This document shows, in pieces, positions 15,852-27,742 of a stretch of DNA of 64,000 nucleotides. The stretch is from positions 56,842,959 through 56,906,958 of the forward strand of contig OZ021726.1 of NCBI GenBank assembly GCA_963978545.1. Direction: 5' to 3'. The notes under the pieces were generated by a model. That model was not told the DNA's origin, did not search any database, and worked only from the letters and a program-made list of their open reading frames with translations. Position 1 is the first letter of the stretch; every line of letters begins with the position of its first letter. The stretch comes from Linyphia triangularis. Lineage: Eukaryota > Arthropoda > Arachnida > Araneae > Linyphiidae. A program made the translations under genes and the position numbers.

Positions 15852-18030
15852 CTTATTTGCAGGGCCTGATTTAGAATTTTTTTTACTGTAACCCAACATT
15901 CAGAGACGGGCCCCAATAGCAAATATTTATTTCTTTACGTCACAATATTACCAGATCAAGCTACATTCGTTAAGACTAACTTTTTACAATTAAAACTCAT
16001 AGTTTACTTTCACACTAATTTTTTTTTGTTATAATTAGTATGATCTTGATTTGCTCAAAACTTTTGAATTAATCAAGACCCCCCCCCCCCCCCCATTAAC
16101 ACTAATTTTAAAGTACATTCCTGTATTTTAAACTTACATTTTACCACATGGTCCACAAATTATATAATAATAAAGATTACTTAATTTTATAACAATAATT
16201 GTAAATAATACAAAGTAACCTTTCCACTGTTTCTACGATCTCACCAAAAAGGAGGGCCAAAAAAGTCAATTGAAGAGCTTGCAAACCAACCAGTGGCGGC
16301 TCGTGGGCAGGAAAAGTGGGGGGGAAAATGATGAAAAAAAAATTAAAAAATTGGAGTTTGCGAAGTAATATATATATATATATATATATTGAACCATAGT
16401 ACGTAATTTAAAGTGTAAAAATGTATCTTTATAAGTAAAAAAAAAAAAGTTACAAAGACTCTGTAATTTGAATATTGAGCTTCTAAGAAAGTATATTAAG
16501 AAAGTGGGAAAAAGTATTTTTTTAGGTCCCTAAAAATATTAATACGAAACATTTGCAATTTTTTTTTTTTTTTTTTTTTTTTTGGCAATAAATGCAAAAT
16601 GTTTTTATTTCTACTAGAAAATTTAGCAAGCACGATCAAATTTTTTTTCCAAGTAAAAAGAAACCTCTGTAAGGAATATTAGTCCTTAACTGTGAAAATC
16701 TTTTCAAAGTCATTTGCTTAGAAAAAAAACCTGCTTATGCTCCAGAAAGATAAGAAGTTTCCTTTCAATCTCTTCTTTTATATATAAAAATGTGCTTATA
16801 GTATCTGACAAAAGTTCACTCTACTTTCAATTGGCTGCCTGTATACTTTTTATTTGTTTTGCCTACAAAACCCATTTAAAAATAAAAAAAAAAATAAAAA
16901 AAAAAATAAAAAAAAAATGAGGCAAGAAATGTTTCAAGGAATTCTAAAATTAGAACTAAACCTTTTTCCAGAAATGAGAAAACAATCCTGGGAATAATTG
17001 CTCAGCAAAATTAAGAAATATTTCATTCGCTATCCAATGTTCATACTATGACCAATCGAGCGATGCAACTTATAACATGCAACTATGTAGCAATATAACT
17101 TAAAATAAGGATTTTGTTTTTTACGAAAATTGCAAGAAGGTGAAAAAAATAGGGGGGGGGGGGCGGAATTTTTGAGGTCAAACAATAGCAGTGCGATTAT
17201 GTGAGATTGCTTACAGAGGCGGACATTTTTTGCAACTTTACTTGGAGAAAAGGGGGTGGGGCTTAATTATATTCCGGGATTCAAAGATAAAAGAACAGAC
17301 GTATGGAGCATAACTTTTTGTCTCCATATAACCTAATCGCATTAAAAATGCAATAAAAATTTTTTATAAATATTTAATATTTTTATTAGATTAAGAATAC
17401 TTAAGAACATTTTAAAATGAGTTAAAATGTTGATCGGGCGAAATGTTTAAGTTCAACAACTTTGAAGCTGAAATTATTTTAATGTAAGATAAATTATCAA
17501 TATTTTCAACATCCCACATCATTTTATGCACAGTAAAGCTGATAGGGGTCAGATTTTTTTAGTACTTTTAGCTAGCATTGTAGGAATTTGAAACTACCTA
17601 ATTATAAGGTTCTTAATGAGTTAAGCAATGCTTTAAAATTCTGTTTGACATTATAATAGTAAATTAAAATACCAAATTTCGTTAAGCTGTAGGTCCCGGC
17701 CTGATTAGCTGTCATTGGACATAAAAATAGGTCGTTGAGCGTACAAACCAACTAACCAAAATACCAATTACATAACATATGTGAAACTATAAAAACCGAT
17801 ATTGCTCAATCACTATTCTGTACAAAAGAAAAAGAAAATAAAGATTTACGAGTTACAAACTATACAAATCTAATAACTCGATTAAAAATTCTGCAGCATA
17901 TGCACAGAAAAAAAATTTCGTTAAATATTACATGAATTTAAGACTTAAAATACAAATCACATATACATGAAAGACAAAAAACTATTAAAAAAACTTGCTT
18001 ACAACAGCAAATAAGTTTTAAAAGTAATTG

Positions 18031-18203
<173 letters not shown>

Positions 18204-19265
18204 AAAGTCATCAGTAATGCTACTAATATTTCAGTCACTGATATTTTAATTATTAATTCATGCAAAATAAATTTGGTTTATATAACAGTTAATAAAATGT
18301 GACAAAACCTTTGAAAGTACAATATTTACAATTTTGCAAACAAAATTGAAGGTATTGTTATATTGACCAGTTCAACAGTTTTAAATTGAATTACTTGATA
18401 TTCTTTGAATAGTAAAATATATCTCGTTGTGTATTTTTTTTGGCGCAAGAGCTAAGGGAGAGTTATACTGTAACGGAATATCCTTCAATCAAAATTTTTT
18501 TCAGTACTGTACATTTACTTATTTATTACAGAATTTTTTCTAAAATTATATCCTCTCTCTTTTATTTTTACTACCCAATAAAAGGATAAATGTCGTTTCA
18601 ATCCAATTCTAGTAAAACCATTTATTTTTATAAGGAATGTTTTGTTGTCTTTATAGAAACTCTTCTATTAATCGTATCGGAGAGTTACGTTAATGATTCC
18701 ATACGATATCATATATCAGTGGGAGAGGTAGGACAAATCAACACTTCTGATTATTTGGACGACATTTAAATACTCAGTTATTTTTTGAGACAAAGAGTAG
18801 ATATCAAAACAAAAACCTATTATTAACTCATATTACCAAATAAAGAGTAAAATTTAAAACAAAAAACTTACCGTTGTTATTTATTGGTGTAAATTCTTTC
18901 GCAGTCGTACAAGTTAAAGACACTAAAGATAAACGTCCGATCCCTGACTTCAAAGTAAGAATTGACCATTTCCTTGCAAATCCCAGGACCAGGAGGTGTC
19001 TTGGTAATTTGAAACTCATGTTATGACAAAAAACCAGGATGTCACGTGAAAGGGAAGGAATGGCCCTCTTCACATTACAGATTTTCTGTCTTATCTCTTT
19101 AGGTTTCAAATTCAAGGTCGTCCAAAGTAGGGGGATATTTTGTTCCCCCAAGCACAGTCTAGGGAAACTAACATCCTTTGAAGAGGGCAAGTTAGAATTT
19201 TAATCGGAATTGTGGGTTCTTATAATATTCTGTGGAATTGCAATAATACTACAGTACGATTATTC

Positions 19266-19309
<44 letters not shown>

Positions 19310-19640
19310 TGAATTAGGCTTTTATTTTTGTAATTTATTTACGTGCGTTATTTTTTATATCAAATAAATTTTAAGGGGTATCCTAACGCTATTACAGTAA
19401 AACAAATTGGCATCTCATCAAGAGGAAGATTGCACAATGCTATCTGATGTAAAAATTTTACTCACTCTTTTCGACCAGATTTGTAGAAAAATTTGAATAG
19501 TCAGTTACAGCTACATTGGAAATTACTTTCAAAAGAACACTTTCAGTTTTCAGAAACAAAAGGATTCTTCTTTAGAGTGAGGTCTTCTCTCTTTCGACAA
19601 GACCATCCTATTTTTTGTGTGAAATAAATTATTTACTTTC

Positions 19641-19872
19641 ATTCAACTTATTTTTTCAAACACAGATGTGCATAAATATATCGTAGTTGGGGATTTCAAA
19701 TCCATTCTTTCAGCAATAAATTCTAGTGTGACTTACAGCATTAAACTTTATGAGCCTAGTAACAAAATAAAAAATATCGATGCGTAACATTAATATTGGG
19801 TCTTTGATCTAATAAGATTAACTTTTATTTCGGTTGGGGATCTCCTTATCCTAACCCTTGGCTACGAGCCTG
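19641..19872. repeat. Dispersed repeat copy 1 (partner at 41876-42088)
   Basis: Shared blocks in the same order as the second copy: a TTTTTTCAAAC...ACAGATG block, then TAGTAAYAAAATAAAAAATA followed by TCGATG, then a final CCYTGGCTACG. The last block, reverse complemented, gives CAGGCTCGTAGCC, which resembles a hAT terminus, so this is probably a right-end fragment. No left end was found. Confidence 0.65.
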
Positions 19873-20155
19873 CCTCCCACTCATAGATCAGAAAACCGTG
19901 TCAAAACACGAAACTCGGGAATTTTGTAATTTGAGAACCACACAAGGGGTACAGACTCGCAGGATATTGCAGGTGGCGAAAATCAGTCCCCCCGTCTTTT
20001 TTCCATTCCGTTTCTTCTACGGGCAAAGAAAAAGAAGCTCGATCAGGCGACTTAAATATCCATCCATAAGGACATTTATTAGTTGAGTGAAAGTGAACAG
20101 TTTCAAGATTAAAAAACCAGTTAAATCAGTATATTAACTAATAACTACAAAATTT

Positions 20156-20191
<36 letters not shown>

Positions 20192-20654
20192 AGAGAGAGA
20201 TAGAGAGGGAAACGACCAAAAAAAGTGAGAGGGCCCGGGCCCCCCCTGGCCCCCTGCACCAGCCGCCACTGAAACCAACCAATCACAAAGACTTTCATTT
20301 CATAATATAAGAAGTTGTATATGGTTGGTTGGTTTGTGAACATCTCTTTACAAGAGGCGAGAGAAGGGGAACAGCGGAGTAAAGCCTTTGTCTTCGTGTA
20401 CATATGAAGAAGTTGTATATGATTGGCTGAACCAGAAAGATTTGCTTAATTAGGTTTTATTAGGTTAATCTATCTAACTTAACTCTGCGACTATAAAAAA
20501 TATGGAATTTGCGGATGTGTAACTAAAAAAAATTTATTATTTTTGTTCAGTTCTTCCCATAAAAAGACCATTATATTTAAAATTTTCAGAAAACTTTCAA
20601 AATTTGGGGGCCCCTAGACCGGGGCCTAATGGTAAATCAGGCCCTGCTTATTTG

Positions 20655-20770
20655 TAATATTATTTTACAGAAATTTCACACAAAACTATATTAGCACACA
20701 AATATGTTTTTTGGAACCACGGTTTAAAAAAAAGTTAAAAGGCCTGGGTCCCCCGTACTAGCCGCCACTG
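20655..20770. mobile_element. Solo right end of a CAGTGGCGGCT hAT-like element
   Basis: The reverse complement of 20745-20770 begins CAGTGGCGGCTAGTACGGGG, the same terminus family as the 16291-20271 element. No matching left end is in the window. The CAGGGCC element probably inserted into this older copy. Confidence 0.55.
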
Positions 20771-22337
20771 ATTCTGACTTGGACAACATCAGTTTTTAAA
20801 ACGAATCGCGCCACATACAAAAACTGTTTAAAAAAACTACAGATGGCAGCACTAGCCGTACATATATTTGGAATTTCCATACATGTAAGTTCCTTTTGAC
20901 TGCCAAAGAAAAGAGAAATACATAATAAAATAGTCTACTTGTAATTGTATTACAACAAAAAATATTATGAAATTATCAAAATTAAATGACAAAATAAAAA
21001 AGACTTTTCTTCAAGGGTAGTATTTTTTCAAACTGTGGGTCGCGACAAGATCTTGAGTGTAGGTTCATACATAAAAATCCATAAGATCTGTAGGTATATC
21101 TCCAAAAGTATTAACCCAGAAAAGGAGTGACCAAGAATTCCCCTATATGATCCTGCATGCACTTTTCCACAATTTTAAAAAATGTAATGTGGGCTAAAAA
21201 TCTACAACCAAGAACAGGGTAGCAATACACACACATAAATCAGCAACCACAAATCGCTTCTGCTTACGAAAATATGTTTGCTATCAAGAGAGAAATTTGC
21301 TAACAAACAAGACTTGGGGAGTCAATATGTTTTTGGGCGATGGAAATGAATTAGAAAATTTTGTGTGTGGTCCGAAATTTATTTTAAAGCTCACATATTT
21401 AGCCGACATATTAAGCAAATTTAATGTATTAAATTTACAACTGGAAAGTATGGGTTGATTAGTTGTATTCAAAATTTAATTGGTGCAAGGGCAACACAAG
21501 GGCCTAACTGTGCCACTGGAAAGTATGGGAGATACAAATATATATGCAGTGTATGACAAAATTCAAGAATTCATCTAAAAACTAGCTTTATGAAAAAAAA
21601 AACTGCAGACTACAGGTATAAAAGCTTTGAAACATTTTACCTGTTTATAATTGTAAAAAAAAAAATTGAACATTTCTGATAACATAATCTCAAACACTTT
21701 AATATTCAAAAGAAAATTTATTACTTTACTCATGAAATGCAAAACTGCCAAAAGAAAAATTGGATGTCGCATCCTTACCAGAGAAACATTACTATGGAAT
21801 ATCGTCCTAAGCAAATGAACTTATCGACCTAAAACTGAATTTTAATCGTATCAAATTGACAAAATTTTAGTTATCTACCCAACAAAGTGGTTCAATTCCT
21901 TCTACTGAACTTTGAAGATATTACTACTTTAAATATCTTCCTTCCACTAGCAATCGAAAACAAGTACGCCTGTCATATATTATTAAACATATTTTTTGTA
22001 AAATTATATTTAATAATGTTTTCTTCTTCAGAAACATTCCTTTTTGACACATGAAACCTCTCTAGATAAGAGCGTGTGCTGATTGTCTCTGAAAAAATTC
22101 ATTGCAACGATTCTGAAGTGGGTTGCCAAAGTCTTGAAAACAATCTCTATTAAAGCAACCTTCATGGAACATATCGGACTTCATTTCAAGAAAAATGTGT
22201 ACAGAATCACTTTGAAGTTTCCTACTTCAACCCCATGCAATATGTGATTCTATAAGTACAAACTTTAAAAACAAAAATGCCAAATTTTGAATTGTACCAC
22301 ATTTGAAGCATATTTCAGCTGAATACAAGTTTGTTAG
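20771..22337. other. Gene-less AT-rich stretch
   Basis: No exon or element was recognised. A 15-bp direct repeat, ACTGGAAAGTATGGG, occurs near 21440 and 21519. Confidence 0.55.
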
Positions 22338-22339
22338 TA

Positions 22340-23190
22340 CAGTCAAATCCTGTTAACGGGAAATTGCTCAACATGAAATCTCGTTTAACAAAAAAATAAA
22401 AACAGTTCTTCAGACTTAAAACTGAATGTTAATTTATTCGTTTAACACAGCGTTAGCCACTACACGGCCCGCGGGCCAGATTTGGCCCGCTACAGCTTTT
22501 TCTGCGGCCCGTCGACAGCACATAAGATATAAAAAAAATCAAATTTCGCGATTTTGACTTTTTTCTGTAATTTTTCCGAAATAGTATGTGTTAATTGTGT
22601 AGGACAGAGTTCACCCGAAGAAACTATAGGAAGAAGCTTTCAGCAAGATGGCTTTTAAAAAAAATGAATACATTAATAACTTAAGTAAATCTCATTTTGA
22701 CAATTTATTAAGATTTGCTGCAACAAATACTGCGATAGACATCAACTATCATAAAAAAAAATAAACAATTTTGACCGCCATCGTCTCACAATTGATATCG
22801 TCTAAAATCTGGAAATTCAGTTTAAATACCATCATTAAAAGTTAGGTCAAGTTCCATTGTCACATTTGAACAGAAGATTCACTTCCTTTTTTAGACTTTA
22901 ATTTACTAATAATGAAAATTATTATTTTTTAATAATTCGAAACAAAGAACCAAATATCAATTGTAATTTTATTAAGAAAAAAAAAGAAAAAATCAATACT
23001 TTTTTCAATTTTCCAAAATGCTATATATTGTTAAATTGGTTAAAATTAAAATACATATATTGGTGTATCCGGCCCTCGAAAAGCTCCAACTTAAGTCATA
23101 CGGCCCTCCTCTAAAAGTTAGTGGCGAACGCTGGTTTAACACGAACAATTTTGGAAACCCCATTGACTGCACTTTAACGGGGTTTGACTA
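22340..23190. mobile_element. Mariner/pogo-like MITE, interrupted by a nested hAT-like element
   Basis: The left end CAGTCAAATCCTGTTAACGGG pairs with the right end, reverse complemented TAGTCAAACCCCGTTAAAG. Both are flanked by TA (22338-22339 and 23191-23192), the usual Tc1/mariner target. Without the nested insertion it is only about 160 bp, a typical MITE. Assignment to the pogo/Tigger group rests on end sequence alone. Confidence 0.75.
22448..23133. mobile_element. Nested hAT-like element (CAGCGTTNGCCACTA ends)
   Basis: The left end CAGCGTTAGCCACTA and the right end reverse complement CAGCGTTCGCCACTA match at 14 of 15 bases. The flanking GTTTAACA is identical on both sides (22440-22447 and 23134-23141). 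The subterminal GGCCCGCGGGCC palindrome and GGCCCTC runs fit hAT elements of this end type. At 686 bp it has no transposase ORF. Confidence 0.92.
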
Positions 23191-23192
23191 TA

Positions 23193-24246
23193 TAGAGTAT
23201 GAAATATATAGTCAATTTGCTGATCAGTCAATACTTGAGGTTTTCAACATTGTTCTTGATAAATAAAAATGTTAGGAGAAATGATTAGGAATTCGATTAT
23301 ACTTATACAATTGCGAAATTAAAAATCAGGCTATGAAAAAATTCTGCAAATTGAATTTTGAAATATTTTAGTGAAATATTCAAGTAGAGAAATAAGTTCA
23401 GTTTCACTTTATTATGTTAGACAGGAAAATATCAGGAAATTCAGAATGAAATAACTACAAATGAAATAAAACAAAGACGGTTAGTTTTTAGACTTATGAG
23501 CAAAATATTTTGTAAGATAAAATATTCAGATGCTAATTCATCACAGTTCTATAAAATAATTTTTTCAAAAATTAAGATCTTTTTTTTTTATAATTGGGAA
23601 CATATACACTAAAAGTCATCAACTGTGTAGTTAAGTGACGGAGTTGAAGATAATCAATTTGTCAAACTTTTTCAAACATTGAAATCAGACAATTTCCATA
23701 TTCATTATGTAAATTAATTGTTAATAATGATTTATTTCAGGACGTATCAATGGTGGATATGCAGTAGAAACAAACCAAAAAATAATAGGCAGTAAAGTAT
23801 GACTAACATATTACAAATGAACTGTTGAAAATTAGTGTTCAATGTTGATTGTCCACTAAGCATCAATTTTCACAAGTGATAACATGAAATTTAAATGAAA
23901 CTGGCAGTTCTACAAAAAAGTAGACATAAGTAAAACTATCAGGGTTAATTCAATTTACTAAACATTTCATTTGATTCTATTAGTTGGAAGCTGGTTCATG
24001 ATGAAATTGTTAATGTGTAGTTTATGAAAATATCAATATGCTACTACAATACACAAGAGAAAGAACATCCATGACTTTCGTATTTGAACAAATATTAATC
24101 ACCCAAAATGGTTTTGTTCACATTTCTCAGTGTTTGACGTCATTTAGAATCACAAAAACATTTTAGAATCAAACATGTGGTTAGGCTTTAAAATAGTACA
24201 ACACCAGATACAATTACTCAAAACTTGGCAAGAAATGGACAACACC
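23193..24246. other. Gene-less AT-rich stretch
   Basis: No recognisable gene or element. Confidence 0.6.
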
Positions 24247-24250
24247 TTAA

Positions 24251-24515
24251 CTCATTGACGGTCATGCACGTATATATACATCTTAGGATCCCCAGTTTTT
24301 CTAGCAATACACAACATTTTTAAGTTTATAAATAAAATTTAAAATAAGATATATTTTAGATATTTTTATTAGGATGATAGTCTATAACCTATCTAAAACA
24401 AAATGAATAAAAAATATTAATAAAAAATTACGTATTTGAATTAGAAATATAATTTAAAAATTATTGCAGGGAAAACAACTGGGGAATTTCGCCCATTAAC
24501 ATGACCGTCAGTGGG
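24251..24515. mobile_element. PiggyBac-like MITE just downstream of the YEATS4-like gene
   Basis: A TTAA duplication flanks both ends (24247-24250 and 24516-24519). The left CTCATTGACGGTCATG and the right, reverse complemented CCCACTGACGGTCATG, match at 14 of 16 bases. Subterminal GGATCCCCAGTT and AACTGGGGAA also pair imperfectly. TTAA target use and this TIR style fit piggyBac-type MITEs. The first canonical AATAAA on the minus strand after the YEATS4-like stop codon (24365-24370) lies within it. Confidence 0.88.
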
Positions 24516-24617
24516 TTAAGCTGCACAAAATCTGTCTTTGTTTTTGCATTACTTCTTTTGAGACATCTTTCTAGTTCTACTAGTTTGGCGAGTCAAACAA
24601 CCAACTCCATTCCCACC

Positions 24618-25343
24618 TCATGTCGCCACTTGCGACTTCAACTTTGAAATGTTTTCCTTGGCATCTGCCAACCGCGCTTTCAACTCCGCGATCTCATTCT
24701 TCACCTTCTTCTTCGCTCCCAAAATCTTCTGCAAATCCCTAACCTTCTTTTCTTCATAGTCTGTCCTATGCTGAGGAGCACCAGGAGTACTCAACTTAGG
24801 ATGAGACAACAGCCTATGCATCTTCACAGTAGGATCCATAAACACCAGCTCATCGTAAAATTCGGAATTGACTGGGACTGTCCCCATTTTCACATTCCCA
24901 TCCTTCTCCCTATCGAACAGTTTTAAGAAGTGGTAAATAGTTACTGGTCTCTCATTACTGTCCTGGAAGAATATCTTGATAGCAATCTCGAACTCACCCC
25001 AGCCCGTCTCCGTGACTTGGTATGGTGGAGCGTGGCAAACTCGATTCGGGTCAGTGTAACTTTCGTGTAGCTTGAAGTGTACACGCTTGACATAGACGGA
25101 CATGTCCTCGTTGTCGTACGCTTTGAGGTACACGTTCCATTGGTGAGTGTGTCCGTCTTCGTCCCTTTTTCTGCCGAGATACCACGCAACGTTGCCGTAG
25201 ACGATGGGCTTCACGACTTGAACGCCTTTGAGACGGCCTCCCGCTTCCGCACCGGCGGTCACTTTGCTGTTTTGGCCCGCGCCAGCTTTGGAGCTGGGGG
25301 CACGTTGCTGAACAGGAAGGGAGATTATTTGTTTAGGCTCCAT
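24618..25343 (-). CDS. YEATS4: YEATS domain-containing protein 4 (GAS41-like), single exon
   Basis: A 241-residue intact ORF. The family is a nuclear subunit of SRCAP and TIP60-type chromatin complexes that reads acylated histone H3 lysines through the YEATS domain. Residues about 37-180 form the domain: [29 protein letters not shown] at 93-96 and GWGEFE at 114-119, containing the aromatic and His/Ser positions that line the acyl-lysine pocket. Residues about 195-240 are a charged C-terminal helix likely to form the coiled coil used for dimerisation. The N-terminal 35 residues, rich in Ser, Ala and Gly, are longer than in vertebrate homologues (about 227 residues in human). The start is supported by an in-frame TGA six codons upstream (25359-25361) and A at -3. 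Vertebrate YEATS4 has several exons, so an intronless copy suggests a retrogene or lineage-specific intron loss. No poly-A tail or target duplication was seen. Confidence 0.96.
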   Translation of the reverse strand: MEPKQIISLPVQQRAPSSKAGAGQNSKVTAGAEAGGRLKGVQVVKPIVYGNVAWYLGRKRDEDGHTHQWNVYLKAYDNEDMSVYVKRVHFKLHESYTDPNRVCHAPPYQVTETGWGEFEIAIKIFFQDSNERPVTIYHFLKLFDREKDGNVKMGTVPVNSEFYDELVFMDPTVKMHRLLSHPKLSTPGAPQHRTDYEEKKVRDLQKILGAKKKVKNEIAELKARLADAKENISKLKSQVAT

Positions 25344-25529
25344 ACTGATAGTGAAAATTCAGTAAGAAGAGCTGAGTAATGTTGAGAAGTCAGAAGAAAA
25401 ACGTTCACGAAAAACCTACGTTATTTTCATTACACAAAACAATGCGCTTTTTTCACTTCAGTTAAATCTCTTCTCGCTTGCTACCAACTTCTAGCAGTAA
25501 TTGCAGAGCTGTTATAGTGAAGAAAAGTA

Positions 25530-25537
25530 TGACGTCA
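25530..25537. promoter_or_regulatory. CRE-like palindrome upstream of the YEATS4-like gene
   Basis: TGACGTCA, the full ATF/CREB palindrome, 187 bases upstream of the start codon in a slightly GC-richer patch. This is a plausible promoter element for the intronless gene. The motif is short and function is inferred. Confidence 0.4.
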
Positions 25538-25663
25538 TCCCCACAGTTATTTTGTTTTACTCGGTACTCAATTCGTGCTTGCTTTTGTTCTAAACACAGA
25601 GCGTGATGCAATAAAACTTAAAGTAAGGAACATCGCAATTATTCTACCTTCCTAGTCACTGTT

Positions 25664-25840
25664 GCCGACCAAACGGTATAGTGGTTAGCGTGCTAGCTTC
25701 TAGATCGTGAGGTTGCGGGTTCGAGTCCCGTGTTAGGCATGGGTGTTTGTAAATGTATGTTGGCTTGTCTAATGACGAATGTTTCGGCACATTATAGCCC
25801 TCGTGTTGCTGACGGCGCCAGATAATCTGAAAGCAACCAA
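25664..25840 (+). mobile_element. tRNA-derived SINE with a 14-bp target duplication
   Basis: The 177-bp insertion starts GCCGACCAAACGG, has an A-box-like TATAGTGGTTAGCG and a canonical B box GGTTCGAGTCC (near 25714), followed by a tRNA-like 3' end GTGTTAGGCA and about 100 bp of unrelated body. The perfect 14-bp duplication TCCTAGTCACTGTT flanks it (25650-25663 and 25841-25854). There is no poly-A tail. It lies about 320 bp upstream of the YEATS4-like start codon. Confidence 0.92.
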
Positions 25841-25872
25841 TCCTAGTCACTGTTTTGAAATTTGAAAACTTT

Positions 25873-27214
25873 CGAACGGATTGACCCACGATGTTCAAAT
25901 TTTGCAAGTGGATTAGAGGTGTCTATGTGACCTGTCATTAAAATTTTCGTTAAAATTTCAAATGCGCATAAGGTAGCTGCCATTGAAAAATTTGAAACAG
26001 TTCTGACGATTTTGAAAAATTGCTGTGTTTATGCCTTTTAAGGTGTTCTAAATATCCTCACCTCCATAATTCCCGTAGAAATTCGTTAAAGACATACAAA
26101 ATTGAAAATTGAATGTTTTTAACCCAGAATTATTTTCCCTTGAGGACTGTCCATCAACGATTGCTCCTCCTCTGTTTCAGTTACCCCCCCCCCCAAAAAA
26201 AAAAAAATACTACAATAATTATTGCGAAAAATATTGCGTACTATTAAATTTTTTTTAATAAAATGAAATTAGAACAAAGAAAATGGTATATTACCCCATT
26301 AGTAATTGAAAGTTGCACTAAGCTCCACACAAATTTCAAAAGGTTGACAAGTCTTTCGTTGACAAAAGTACTTTCAAATTTCAAATTTTGGCTGAATAAA
26401 TTATCTTCGAGCAGACAAGAGGCAGAAGTAGTATCCCTTTAGTGTATAGCGTCACTCTTTAGCTTAACTTGATATAAAAACAAGAGACAGAAAGACATAG
26501 CCCTCTTATATGCTTATTTATAATAGTAGAACAATGTAAGAGTGCGTGGGGAGGGACGTCTGTGGGCTTGTGGCTTTATAGATAGTGATTTTCAACATGC
26601 GTAGAACTTCGAAATTTTAATATTACTTTTGACAAACAGAATGTTAAAATTTTAATTAAGTTTTTATTCATTTTCTAAAGATTTTTTTATAAATTAACTA
26701 CCAATAAGCATAGAGGTCTGAAATTTTCAATGCTCGTAGTTTAGGCCATTTAATTGTACTTTTGAGAAATAGAATGATAAAATTGAAATTTTTTTTTTCC
26801 TAATTATTATTATTATTTTAATATGTAGCAAATTTTACAGAGCAACTTACAATAGACATAGATCTCTGATATTTTCAAATTTTGGTTTCCTGAATGTTTT
26901 TTTGATAAAAAGAATACTAAAAGTTTAATTAATTGTTTTAATTATTATATATATTTTTTTTAATTGTAATGTTTTTTTACAAAGTGACTTTCAACAGGAG
27001 TAGCGATTTTAAGTTTTAACATCATTTTGCCTTCTAATTGTACTTTTGATAAACAGAAAGATAAAAATTTAAAAAGGTTTCTGATTAATTTCTTTTTTAA
27101 TTTGAAAAGCTATTTTGTACAAAGCGACTTCCAATAGGCGTAAGGGCTTTGAGCATAAGTACACTTGGCCTTCTAATTCTTCTTTGGCAAACAAAATCTT
27201 AAAATTTTAATTAG

Positions 27215-27245
<31 letters not shown>

Positions 27246-27654
27246 TAGTGATTTTTAATAAGCGTAAAACTCGTAAATTTTAAATATAAGTAATTCTGTC
27301 CTTCTAATTTTACTTTTTACAAACAGAATATTCAAATATTCTGGTTGGGATGTTTAGAACACCTGAAAAAGCAATACCACAACGATTTTGATCTAAATCG
27401 TTAGAGCCGCTTTTTGGCAACTGATGAAAAACATAAATTTTTCAATGACGTCTACCTTATGCGCATGAGCAATTTTGATGAAAACTTCAATGACAAGTCT
27501 CATACCCCTAAACCGCATATCCGTTCAATCCGTTCTGGACCTATGCAGACCACAGACAAATAATATAGACATTTTTTAGGTCACTTTTTTTTTCTTTTTT
27601 TTTACTCAGCACGTTCTAAACGCAAAGAAATGCCAAAAATAGAGTCTCAAATTG

Positions 27655-27685
<31 letters not shown>

Positions 27686-27742
27686 AAATGCAATACTTTC
27701 ATTACCCTATATTTATATATTGGTAATTGAAAATAAAAACGT
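25873..27742. mobile_element. Composite inverted-repeat element enclosing a tandem array (unclassified)
   Basis: The left arm (25873-26163, forward) and right arm (27343-27742, inverted) belong to one repeat family. Shared blocks are GAACGGATTGA, ATGCGCATAAGGTAG and AGGTGTTCTAAA. Between them is a degenerate tandem array at 26575-27335. The right arm ends in an imperfect palindrome (TTTCATTACCC...GGTAATTGAAA) that a third copy (37394-37861) also carries. No ORF of note. The superfamily was not recognised and no target duplication was established because the left arm appears truncated near the SINE. Confidence 0.65.
26575..27335. repeat. Degenerate tandem array, about 110-150 bp period
   Basis: Six diverged units begin near 26582, 26690, 26838, 26979, 27119 and 27243, each with a motif like ACAAAGTGACTTTCAATAGG, then GCCTTCTAATTGTACTTTTG and ACAAACAGAATRTTAAAAT. 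A second array of the same family is at 51271-51690. Confidence 0.8.

Noticed and set aside
18828..19190. 120-residue minus-strand ORF as a transposase fragment
   Set aside because: No hAT transposase motif is visible; composition looks like a chance frame inside a non-coding element.
24618..25343. YEATS4-like ORF as a processed pseudogene
   Set aside because: No frameshift, premature stop or lost domain motif, and no poly-A or target duplication; an intact gene is the better reading.
25667..25738. Functional tRNA gene
   Set aside because: Pol III boxes are present but a clean cloverleaf and anticodon arm could not be formed, and a 14-bp target duplication shows it is the head of a SINE.
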